A DNA stretch of 64,000 nucleotides from GM7GCV1 sp965222065 (GTDB taxonomy: Bacteria; Pseudomonadota; Gammaproteobacteria; Pseudomonadales; GM7GCV1): contig OZ244933.1 in the NCBI GenBank assembly GCA_965222065.1, forward strand, positions 124,001 through 188,000, in the 5' to 3' direction. Made by a program: the position numbers and the translations under genes. A model generated the notes under the pieces. The model worked only from the letters and a program-made list of their open reading frames with translations. It was not told the DNA's origin and did not search any database. Shown one piece after another: positions 37,155 through 44,524 of this stretch. The number at the start of each line of letters is the position of its first letter. Position 1 is the stretch's first letter.

Positions 37155-38753
37155 TTAATTACCTAAATAGTTGATTAACAAATTCATGTTTTGGATGTAT
37201 GCCCCTGTGGAGATATATTCCTGCTCCGAAGTGTCCTCGTAAGGAGAGGTATCTGTTTCGTCCCCAACATAGGTTGTTGCGTATTCATCCGTAATCTCCT
37301 GGTTTTGCCCATCGCCTATATACGGGTTGCTGGTCCTTACATTTTTAACCAGCCAGCGATTCTGGTTGTCCAGGGAATTGATGATTTCCCTTACTTCATT
37401 AGTGTCTGGCACTACATTTGAAGAGCGGGGGTTCAGGTCGTAGTAATCTTGAGGTGTCCCCTCCTGGTCAAACGTGCCAACCTTGAGAGGGGAGTTTTTT
37501 GTGGCTTCTTCCGGCGACAGATTGTTCAGCCTTTCGTACTCTTGCCATAAAACGCCAATATCAAGAGTGGATCTGTTGCCAGCCCCATAATGGCCTATGG
37601 GGTCATCGGCATTGTTGTCATAGTAGTAATATCCGTGAACGACATTTGATCCTTTCCGATGAACAAAAATAGGCTCATTAGTGTCGATGTCTACAAAGAG
37701 TGGATGAGTGTACTCACCGCCTTCGGTCATATCTTCTGGCAGTCGGGCATTTTCCAGCCAATTTATGGCATCAGGTACCCGTGCCAGGAATTTACGGTCT
37801 CCTGTGTGTTCATAGAACCTCATTAACAACATGGCATTGCCATAGGTCGTTCGTGGCATGAGGGCCGGCGGTTCATAGGTGCGGGCCCCTGTGGGTTCGA
37901 GTTCCATATTGTATTGCTGGCCCCAGGCGCCACTTCCGTGCTGGGTAATCATATAAAAATTCATACCCCGTCTGATGGGGTCAAGGAAACGCTGTTCCCC
38001 AAGGGTGAGGTAGCACTGGATCAGAAAATTAATGTTTTCCCATATGACATCATCATTAAACGTATAGAAAGAGGAGTAGTCAGGTAACCCTTTTTTTACA
38101 AAGTCGTATTTCAGCGGGTAGCGCTGGGGCCAGCCCCCAAGTGGATATTGACTCTCAAGAATAAAATCAATGGCCTTGTCGAGGGCAGGTTTGTATGCGG
38201 GATCCATTTTCTGGAGATACAGTCGTAATAAAAACCTTGCCGCATTGGAGGTTACGTCATCATCAAACGTGGAATTGCCGTAGTAATGTTGAAACTCTTC
38301 CAGGCGCCAGCCATTTTTTCCTATGGTGTCGTACCAGTGTTTAAGTGAACGGTCTCCGGCAAAATCAATAATATAGTTCCAGCCACCTTCATTACTCTGC
38401 CCCCATATCAGGGCAGCCGCCGCTTTTTCTGCTGCTTTGTAATAATATTCATCGCCAGTGACGGAATAGGCATCCAAAAATACATGGCCCATGCTGGCCG
38501 TGCCCGGATGTTGTACCCAGATCATGGTTTTAAATGCCTCCATCTCACCCCATCGACGGGAAAAATCAGGGAGATAGTTCCATAGGTATCCTCCATTGGT
38601 ACTGACTTCCTCAACCATGTATTGCGTAGCACCAAGCATGGTTTGTTTTATTCTGTTCTCTAGTTCAGTTAAGGCTTGCGGGCCCTGCGCTATAGCTTGA
38701 CCGCAAAGTATCAGAAAGACGATTAGTAGCTTATTGCTTAACTGTGGCTTCAT
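37155..38753 (-). CDS. Pectate lyase, PL10-like
   Basis: Secreted polysaccharide lyase acting on polygalacturonate-type polymers. The ATG at 38753 gives MKPQLSNKLLIVFLILCGQA, a clear signal peptide, with GGGGG eight bases upstream; the frame is open to 38810. The 532 residues form a helical toroid. The PL10 core is recognisable as GGWPQRYPLKYDF, YTFNDDVIWENINFL and DTNEPIFVHRKG, the last holding the conserved Arg; GRDG of typical PL10 is HRKG here. The gene is visibly more AT-rich than its neighbours, suggesting transfer. Exact polymer unknown. Confidence 0.8.
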   Translation of the reverse strand: MKPQLSNKLLIVFLILCGQAIAQGPQALTELENRIKQTMLGATQYMVEEVSTNGGYLWNYLPDFSRRWGEMEAFKTMIWVQHPGTASMGHVFLDAYSVTGDEYYYKAAEKAAAALIWGQSNEGGWNYIIDFAGDRSLKHWYDTIGKNGWRLEEFQHYYGNSTFDDDVTSNAARFLLRLYLQKMDPAYKPALDKAIDFILESQYPLGGWPQRYPLKYDFVKKGLPDYSSFYTFNDDVIWENINFLIQCYLTLGEQRFLDPIRRGMNFYMITQHGSGAWGQQYNMELEPTGARTYEPPALMPRTTYGNAMLLMRFYEHTGDRKFLARVPDAINWLENARLPEDMTEGGEYTHPLFVDIDTNEPIFVHRKGSNVVHGYYYYDNNADDPIGHYGAGNRSTLDIGVLWQEYERLNNLSPEEATKNSPLKVGTFDQEGTPQDYYDLNPRSSNVVPDTNEVREIINSLDNQNRWLVKNVRTSNPYIGDGQNQEITDEYATTYVGDETDTSPYEDTSEQEYISTGAYIQNMNLLINYLGN

Positions 38754-38986
38754 TTGGAGTCCCCCCAGACTGTTGGAAGCAGTATATCCATTGATTGATA
38801 TTACATCCATTTCTCGGGTTGCCGCTCACAAGGCAGTATTAATGCTGTCAGGTAGTTTCAGGTAAGATACATAAAAATAATGTTTAATCATTCCTGTGCC
38901 TGAGTAGCCCTCGCCCTGGCCGTATGCCGCAACAGGCGGATATAAGCGCATTTTAGAAAAACGCGGTCATAACCACGGGCGGCCGG

Positions 38987-39000
38987 AAACTCTAGAGTTT
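38987..39000. promoter_or_regulatory. 14-bp perfect palindrome, candidate operator
   Basis: AAACTCTAGAGTTT lies 31 bases before the start of the beta-helix gene, between it and the divergent pectate lyase. Its size and symmetry suit a LacI- or GntR-type regulator; no regulator gene is adjacent. Inference only. Confidence 0.4.
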
Positions 39001-39031
39001 GGATATAGAACAATAATCAGGGGACATCGCG

Positions 39032-40696
39032 ATGAAATACATCGTCACATTAATCTACTTACTTTTCGCAGTGACCGCAGCGCACGGGCAGGTCGAGGTT
39101 CTGGTCGACCAGGATAGAACCGGAGTGTACACAGATGAAAACGGCGTCTTGCATGTCGCTGTGGCACATGAAGACGTCCATGAGTTCGAGGCGAGGGGAT
39201 TCGTTCGATATGGTGACTTTGGTGCCATTGGCGACGGGACGACCGATGACATCGACGCCATCGCCGCGGCCCATGCATTCGCGAATCAGCAGGGGCTTTC
39301 TGTCCAGGCCGATGAAGGGGCCACGTACTATATCGGAGGAAAAGAGCGGACAGCTATCATCCAGACTGACACCGATTTTGGCACCGCAAAATTCATCATC
39401 GACGACAGGGACGTTCAAAACCATGCTGCACCTGTCTTTGTTGTTGCTTCCAGCCTGCAGCCGGTGGAGCTCACGGGAATATCCTCGCTTAGCAAGAATC
39501 AGGAAAAGATAGACGTCTATCTGCCTGGCCCCAGCCTGATCACTGCCACCAACTCCCATGTCAGGCGCTACATCCGCTATGGTCCCAACCTGAACGATGG
39601 GGTTGCACAAACTGACATCTTTGTTGTCGACGGAGAGGGGAATGTGGATGAGGACACCCCGATTATCTGGGACTTCGACCAGATAACGGAGATCAGTGCT
39701 TTGCCCATGGACGAGACGACCCTGCATATCACGGGTGGACGCTTCACCACGATCGCCAATCAGGCTGATCAATCGAGCGCTCCCTACTACAGTCGAAACA
39801 TCGACATCAGGCGTTCCAATGTTGTTGTCGATGGCCTTGAGCATCGCGTCACCGGCGAGGGAGACCAGGGCGGGCCCTACAGAGGCTTTATCAGCATCCG
39901 TGACGCCGCCAACGTGACCGTTCAGAACACGATACTCACTGGCCGCAAGACATATCGGGCCATCGGCCGGGCCGGATTGCCGGTTGCGAGGGGGTCGTAT
40001 GACATCTCAGTCAACCGTGCCCTCAATGTCTCTTTCGTCAATTGCAGCCAGACGAATGACATCAATGACCCCACATATTGGGGAATCATGGCATCCAATT
40101 ACAGCAAGAACATCCTCTATGACAACTGTTCGTTGTCGCGCTTCGATGCCCATATGGGGGTCGCCAATGCCACGATCCGCAACTCGACTCTTGGATACAT
40201 GGGCATTAACGCTATAGGCAGCGGTGTTTTGACCGTGGAAAATTCCACCATCTACGGCCCATACCTGGTCAATCTGCGAAGCGACTATGGCAGTTCATGG
40301 CAGGGAGAGGTCATTATTCGCGATACCGTGTATGTGCCTGCCGAACAGAGGTATTCCTTTATCGAGCAACAATTCTTTCCCGTCGTCAGTCCCAGCCTGA
40401 TCTTCGGCTATAACAACGGCAACCACGATTTTGGTTACGCCGCCTATATGCCGGAACAGATCACCATCGAATCGCTTCATATCGATGACTCCAGTCATGC
40501 GGGGGAGGGCTACCAGGGGCCAGTCATCTTTGCCGATTTAAACCCGGAGATGACGGACGAGTCCTACCATGAGGAATTTCCCTATGTCCGAACCGAAACG
40601 GTCATTCTCAGGGATGTCACCACCGCCAGCGGTAAGCCTTTGAGGGTGAGCGACAATCCGTTTATGTTTAGGGATGTTGAGATAGACAGGGATTGA
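39032..40696 (+). CDS. Secreted right-handed beta-helix protein (pectate-lyase superfamily)
   Basis: A 554-residue exported protein with a signal peptide (VTLIYLLFAVTAAHG). The pectate-lyase-3-type N-terminal turn is FGAIGDGTTDDIDAIAAAHA at about residues 63-82, followed by parallel beta-helix coils rich in N/S/T (for example NVTVQNTILTG, NVSFVNCSQ, NATIRNSTLGY). This fold is shared by GH28 pectinases, PL lyases and other carbohydrate-active enzymes. No diagnostic catalytic set is obvious, so the substrate is open. It diverges from the PL10-like lyase and may act on the same polymer. Confidence 0.72.
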   Translation: MKYIVTLIYLLFAVTAAHGQVEVLVDQDRTGVYTDENGVLHVAVAHEDVHEFEARGFVRYGDFGAIGDGTTDDIDAIAAAHAFANQQGLSVQADEGATYYIGGKERTAIIQTDTDFGTAKFIIDDRDVQNHAAPVFVVASSLQPVELTGISSLSKNQEKIDVYLPGPSLITATNSHVRRYIRYGPNLNDGVAQTDIFVVDGEGNVDEDTPIIWDFDQITEISALPMDETTLHITGGRFTTIANQADQSSAPYYSRNIDIRRSNVVVDGLEHRVTGEGDQGGPYRGFISIRDAANVTVQNTILTGRKTYRAIGRAGLPVARGSYDISVNRALNVSFVNCSQTNDINDPTYWGIMASNYSKNILYDNCSLSRFDAHMGVANATIRNSTLGYMGINAIGSGVLTVENSTIYGPYLVNLRSDYGSSWQGEVIIRDTVYVPAEQRYSFIEQQFFPVVSPSLIFGYNNGNHDFGYAAYMPEQITIESLHIDDSSHAGEGYQGPVIFADLNPEMTDESYHEEFPYVRTETVILRDVTTASGKPLRVSDNPFMFRDVEIDRD

Positions 40697-40740
40697 GGTT
40701 GCGGTGTGGAGCTTACTGATTGCCCACGAAAGATAGGGCG

Positions 40741-40752
40741 CCAGAGGCCGGA
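40741..40752 (-). repeat. 12-bp match to the 3' end of tRNA-Leu
   Basis: CCAGAGGCCGGA repeats exactly the bases at 40922-40933, the acceptor and T-arm end of the tRNA-Leu gene, in the same orientation. Beyond it ACTCG of the T-loop region recurs after an insertion. It may be a remnant tRNA end or an attachment-like repeat. Confidence 0.5.
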
Positions 40753-40760
40753 ATGACTCG

Positions 40761-40852
40761 CCACATCCCTGTGGCTCGGGCTTCGCCCACTGAGCTGGTG
40801 CGCAGTGCCCAAAATTGTTCCCGACAATTTTGTCGAACCGGAATACCGGTTC
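40761..40852. repeat. Chain of four short hairpins
   Basis: In order: CCACA-TCCC-TGTGG (40761-40774), GGGC-TTC-GCCC (40778-40788), AAAATTGT-TCCCG-ACAATTTT (40811-40831) and GAACCGG-AATA-CCGGTTC (40835-40852), all perfect stems. The stretch lies beyond the tRNA-Leu terminator and contains no convincing gene. It could be a structured RNA or a composite repeat. Confidence 0.6.
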
Positions 40853-40881
40853 TCGCCAACCTCTGATGCATCAAACAAACA

Positions 40882-40912
40882 TAAAAAAACCCGCACAAGG
40901 CGGGTTTTTTTA
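40882..40912 (-). terminator. Terminator of the tRNA-Leu transcript
   Basis: AAAAAAACCCGC, loop ACAAG, GCGGGTTTTTTT, starting five bases after the tRNA CCA end in the direction of transcription. Strong stem with T-runs on both strands. Confidence 0.88.
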
Positions 40913-40916
40913 TGTT

Positions 40917-41003
40917 TGGTACCAGAGGCCGGACTCGAACCGGCACGGGTTTAACCCCGGGGGATTTTGAATCCCCTGCGTCTACCAATTTCGCCACTCT
41001 GGC
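40917..41003 (-). tRNA. tRNA-Leu (anticodon CAA)
   Basis: An 87-base class II tRNA with CCA encoded (40917-40919). Acceptor GCCAGAG pairs with CTCTGGT, leaving a G1-U72 wobble. The anticodon stem GGGGA/TCCCC encloses TTCAAAA, anticodon CAA, reading UUG. The long variable arm (CGGGG/CCCG) and T-arm GCCGG-TTCGAGT-CCGGC are intact. It is followed by a terminator and preceded by two degenerate tRNA-like units and a promoter. Confidence 0.95.
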
Positions 41004-41050
41004 ATTACTTTAAAATTCTTACTTCAATCCCCTAAAGGTTAAATGTCGAC

Positions 41051-41112
41051 GGGGATTCCTGAATCCCCCAGATTGCTCCATCGCAACCTGCTACAAATTT
41101 CGCCACTCTGGC
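41051..41112 (-). repeat. Degenerate tRNA-Leu 5'-half copy 1
   Basis: On the minus strand it begins GCCAGAGTGGCGAAATT and TGTAGC, nearly identical to the tRNA-Leu 5' end and D-arm. An inserted hairpin AGGTTGC-GATGGA-GCAATCT follows, then an anticodon-like stem-loop GGGGATTCAGGAATCCCC with an 8-base loop. No variable arm, T-arm or 3' acceptor is present, so it cannot be a working tRNA. It lies 47 bases from the true tRNA. Confidence 0.8.
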
Positions 41113-41159
41113 ATTAACTGTAAATTCCTAATATTTTCCTTTTTGAGTTTACTCTTCCC

Positions 41160-41218
41160 GGGGATTTTGAATCCCCCAAACTGCTTCAGCGCAGCTTGCT
41201 ACAAATTTCGCCTTTGGC
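41160..41218 (-). repeat. Degenerate tRNA-Leu 5'-half copy 2
   Basis: Begins GCCAAAGGCGAAATTTGTAG, carries the same inserted hairpin in the form AAGCTGC-GCTGAA-GCAGTTT, and ends in GGGGATTCAAAATCCCC, identical to the tRNA anticodon arm with CAA. It is separated from copy 1 by 47 bases, the same gap as between copy 1 and the tRNA. No 3' half is present. Confidence 0.8.
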
Positions 41219-41281
41219 ATTCACTGTAAATCAGTAATGTTCCCTTTGTTGCACGTCATCCTGACGTTGTAGAGGGCGCGC

Positions 41282-41309
41282 ATTATAGCAGCGAGTTTTG
41301 GTGCGTCTA
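41282..41309 (-). promoter_or_regulatory. Promoter of the tRNA-Leu array
   Basis: Minus strand: TAGACG (41304-41309), 16-base spacer, perfect TATAAT (41282-41287), then a GCGCGCC discriminator typical of stable-RNA, stringently controlled promoters. Transcription would start near 41275 and pass through both degenerate copies before reaching the tRNA. Confidence 0.75.
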
Positions 41310-41777
41310 CTACCCGGAATGACTATCTTCAGGCGTATCGATTTCCTGTGTGGTTCCGGTTTCACGGATGACCAGTGTGCCTGCAAGTTTGTCGTGCCAG
41401 CCCTGTTTGCGCTTGTCGAAGGCAATCCAGATAAACCCCAGTGCCAAAAGTATTCCGGATACGTAATAGCCGAAATAGCGCCCAACCATCTGTCCGTTGC
41501 TTGGCTTTCCCCCGGTTTTTTCATCGATGATTTTGATACCGAAAACCATTTTTCCGGGGTCGGATGACTTGTAAATCCAGAAAGCGATAAATGCCACTGC
41601 CGGCAAGACGTAATTGAGGAAGAAATTGGCGGGCGAGTAGGCGAACTCATTGTTGCCCAGTTGTTCGGGCTCAAAAAAGATCAGGAGAATGGGTACAACC
41701 ACGGCTGTAATCAGCAGGCTGTCGATAATAAACGCGACAAATCGTATCCAGAATCCGGCGTAGTTATATGTGTTCAT
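41310..41777 (-). CDS. RDD-family membrane protein
   Basis: A 155-residue inner-membrane protein with the RDD pattern (FWIRFVAFIIDSLLITAVVV), a second hydrophobic stretch at about residues 50-66 (FFLNYVLPAVAFIAFWIY) and the family block GKMVFGIKIIDEKTGGKPS. A third helix is YYVSGILLALGFIW, followed by FDKRKQGWHDKLAGTLVI. Function unknown for most RDD proteins. Its stop codon touches the -35 element of the tRNA promoter. Confidence 0.87.
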   Translation of the reverse strand: MNTYNYAGFWIRFVAFIIDSLLITAVVVPILLIFFEPEQLGNNEFAYSPANFFLNYVLPAVAFIAFWIYKSSDPGKMVFGIKIIDEKTGGKPSNGQMVGRYFGYYVSGILLALGFIWIAFDKRKQGWHDKLAGTLVIRETGTTQEIDTPEDSHSG

Positions 41778-41901
41778 AATATTTTTCGCATTTTATTTTG
41801 GGAATATGTAGCACATCAGGGTGAAACTGTATCATCATTTGCCTTGCCCGAATTCAGGGCGAGGGGTAGTGTATCGCTGTTTTTAAATGGGGTAGAAGCA
41901 G

Positions 41902-43362
41902 TTGCGGTTTTACAGGTTAGTTACGGTTTTTTGTCTGTTTTTCTGGGGCAACTGGGTTTATGCGCAAAGCGCAGAAACCAGTGAGATAAATATTCCGGGA
42001 CGTGTTCTCGCCTCCCTGAATTACGCGGATATACCGGCGTCGTCCGTCAGCCTGGTAATACAACCGTTGAATGATGTTTCACCTCTGGTGTCGCTGAACC
42101 CCAAAGTGGCCAGAAATCCGGCATCCACGGCCAAAATCCTGACAACCTACGCAGCACTGGAAATTCTTAAACCGGCATATATCTGGCCGACCGAGGTTTA
42201 TCTCGAAGGGGAACTGCAGGGCGATACCCTGGTGGGCGATCTGGGTATTAAGGGCTATGGCGATCCGATGATGCTGCTGGAGGATTTTTGGAAGTTCCTC
42301 CGTGAACTGCGCCGCAAGGGCGTGCGTCGAATTGAGGGTGACCTGTTGCTGGATGACAGCTACTTTGCACCTATCGATGAGGATATGAGTGCGTTTGATA
42401 ACCAGCCCGCCCGAACGTACAACCTGCCGCCCAATGCCCTGATGGTGAACTTCCAGACGGTACGGTTTATTTTCAATGACAGGGAGTCTGGTATCGATTT
42501 GTACATGGACCCCGAGCTGCCCAATCTGCGCATAGAAAACCGGCTTCGAAACAAGCGGGGTGCCTGCGTTGGGTACAACGCGGGTATTGCCATTCGGGTG
42601 ACCAATTCCCCGGCGCGTGATGTTGTGGCCATTGATGGATTGCACCCCACCGGCTGCCAGGAATACTCGTTGTCGCGAACCGTTCTGCAACCGGCCTCAT
42701 ATTTTTACGGATTGTTTAAAACACTCTGGGAGCAGATGGGGGGAGAGCTGGTTGGCACCTATCGTGCTGAAACGTTTAACATCCGGGAAAATGAAGACCC
42801 GTTCATGACCTGGCAGTCAAAGCCATTCCGCGAAATCCTGACGTCGACCAACAAATACAGCAATAACACGATGACCCGGAATTTGCTGCTCACCATCGCG
42901 GCCGAGACCAAAACTGTGCCGGCAACGACCTGGGATGGCATTGATGCAATTACGGAATTCCTGGAATCCCGGGGAATGGATACCACGAACCTGAACATGG
43001 ATAACGGTTCCGGTCTCTCGCGTGATGTTCGACTGGATGCCCAATTGCTGGTTGATACGCTGGTTGATGCCTACCAGTCACCTAATGCGGCAGAGTTTAT
43101 TGCTTCGCTTCCCATCAACGGGGTAGATGGCACCATGCGGATGCGAACCCGGGGTGAAAGCTCCGAAGGCATGGGGCATATCAAAACAGGCCGACTGGAT
43201 GATGTGGTCTCCCTCGCCGGGATTTTACAGTCCAGGGAAGGGGTTCGATATGCCCTGGCCTTTATTATCAATCACCACGATGCTCATCGTGGCATTGGAG
43301 TCGATATTGGTGATGTACTGATCGACTGGCTCTATAACTACGAAACGGGTGATGGTATCTAG
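41902..43362 (+). CDS. dacB: Penicillin-binding protein 4, D-Ala-D-Ala carboxypeptidase/endopeptidase
   Basis: Periplasmic serine peptidase that trims or cleaves peptidoglycan cross-links. The 486 residues begin with a signal peptide (TVFCLFFWGNWVYAQ) from TTG at 41902. The three active-site motifs are present: SxxK as S75-TAK78 in RNPASTAKILT, SxN as KYSNNTM, and KTG in GHIKTGRLDD. The length and the large insertion between SxxK and SxN fit class C PBPs such as DacB. Confidence 0.93.
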   Translation: MRFYRLVTVFCLFFWGNWVYAQSAETSEINIPGRVLASLNYADIPASSVSLVIQPLNDVSPLVSLNPKVARNPASTAKILTTYAALEILKPAYIWPTEVYLEGELQGDTLVGDLGIKGYGDPMMLLEDFWKFLRELRRKGVRRIEGDLLLDDSYFAPIDEDMSAFDNQPARTYNLPPNALMVNFQTVRFIFNDRESGIDLYMDPELPNLRIENRLRNKRGACVGYNAGIAIRVTNSPARDVVAIDGLHPTGCQEYSLSRTVLQPASYFYGLFKTLWEQMGGELVGTYRAETFNIRENEDPFMTWQSKPFREILTSTNKYSNNTMTRNLLLTIAAETKTVPATTWDGIDAITEFLESRGMDTTNLNMDNGSGLSRDVRLDAQLLVDTLVDAYQSPNAAEFIASLPINGVDGTMRMRTRGESSEGMGHIKTGRLDDVVSLAGILQSREGVRYALAFIINHHDAHRGIGVDIGDVLIDWLYNYETGDGI

Positions 43363-43461
43363 CGCAATCAGATACCTTGTTTCCCTCATGCCTGTGGCCG
43401 ACGCTTGTCATCCACTGGCATAGACAAAAAAACAATACGACAATAAAAAGGGACCTGGATT

Positions 43462-44400
43462 ATGTCCGAACAGATAGAAATTCTGATGACCCAACCTTTA
43501 CTGCAATCCTGTGTTAATGGGCTGGAAGAGCGTTTTATGGTTCATCGGCTATACGAGCAGGAAGACAAGGCGGCGTTTCTTAAAGCCAATGGCAAAAATA
43601 TTCGTGGCCTTGCCGGTCATGCGGCAAGTGCCCGGTTGATGGATGCCTTGCCAAACCTGGAGATCATCGCGAATTTCGGGGTTGGCTACGACAATATCGA
43701 CACAGCAGCGGCAAAGGCCCGTAATATTCGCGTAACCAACACCCCGGACGTTCTTAATGATGCCATGGGTGAAATTACCATTGGCCTGATGATCTGTCTG
43801 GCACGAAAAATCCCGCAGGCCGAACGCTATTTCCGTGCCGGGAAATGGCCCAAGGAAGGGGTATTCGGCCTGCAATCGGAATTGAACGGGAAAACGGTTG
43901 GTATCGTTGGCCTGGGCAGTGTCGGTAAGGAAATCGCCACTCGCTGCCAGGCCATGAAAATGCGCGTTGTCTACCACGGCCGCAACAGGCAAAGGAATGT
44001 GCCCTATGTCTACTATGACAACCTGGTGGAGATGGCCCGTGATGTCGATTGGCTGGTCGTTATCGTGCCGGGCGGGGAGGTCACTAAAAACCTGATTGAC
44101 CGTGAAGTCCTGACAGCACTCGGGCCCGAAGGGATGCTGGTCAATGTCGCCAGGGGATCGGTTGTCGATGAGCCCGTGCTCATTGAAATGCTGCAGCAAG
44201 AACTGATCGGTGGTGCCGCGCTGGATGTGTTCATGGATGAGCCTAATGTGTCAGAGGCCTTCTTCGAGCTGGACAACGTGGTACTGTCTCCGCATCAGGG
44301 CAGCGCAACGCACCAGACAAGATATGAGATGGGTGCCCTGGTTGTCGCTAATCTGGAGGCCCATTTCGCAGGTAATCCACTATTGACGCCGGTCGTATGA
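43462..44400 (+). CDS. D-isomer 2-hydroxyacid dehydrogenase
   Basis: Cytosolic NAD(P)H-dependent oxidoreductase, likely acting on glyoxylate, hydroxypyruvate or a similar 2-ketoacid. The 312 residues show the cofactor loop GIVGLGSVGKEIATR, the catalytic Arg in NVARGSVVDEPVL, Glu in DVFMDEPNV and His in LSPHQGSATHQTR. It is closest in form to the glyoxylate/hydroxypyruvate reductase branch (FGVGYDNID). AAAGGGA precedes the ATG. Substrate not determinable. Confidence 0.9.
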   Translation: MSEQIEILMTQPLLQSCVNGLEERFMVHRLYEQEDKAAFLKANGKNIRGLAGHAASARLMDALPNLEIIANFGVGYDNIDTAAAKARNIRVTNTPDVLNDAMGEITIGLMICLARKIPQAERYFRAGKWPKEGVFGLQSELNGKTVGIVGLGSVGKEIATRCQAMKMRVVYHGRNRQRNVPYVYYDNLVEMARDVDWLVVIVPGGEVTKNLIDREVLTALGPEGMLVNVARGSVVDEPVLIEMLQQELIGGAALDVFMDEPNVSEAFFELDNVVLSPHQGSATHQTRYEMGALVVANLEAHFAGNPLLTPVV

Positions 44401-44524
44401 TCAAGGTGTTGGTAACAAAGAATTAACCCTGTCGCTATCCCTGTTTTTTCAGGGCTTCTGTACAGTTAGCCCCTATTCGTTGAAAAATCACGTTTTCACT
44501 ATTGGTTTTCACTTGGGGGAAGGC

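Noticed and set aside
39059..39844. 261-codon open frame opposite the beta-helix gene
   Set aside because: The plus-strand frame has a signal peptide and a pectate-lyase-type domain; the antisense frame has neither motif nor ribosome site.
41051..41218. Two further functional tRNA-Leu genes
   Set aside because: Both units lack the variable arm, T-arm and 3' acceptor and carry an insertion before the anticodon stem.
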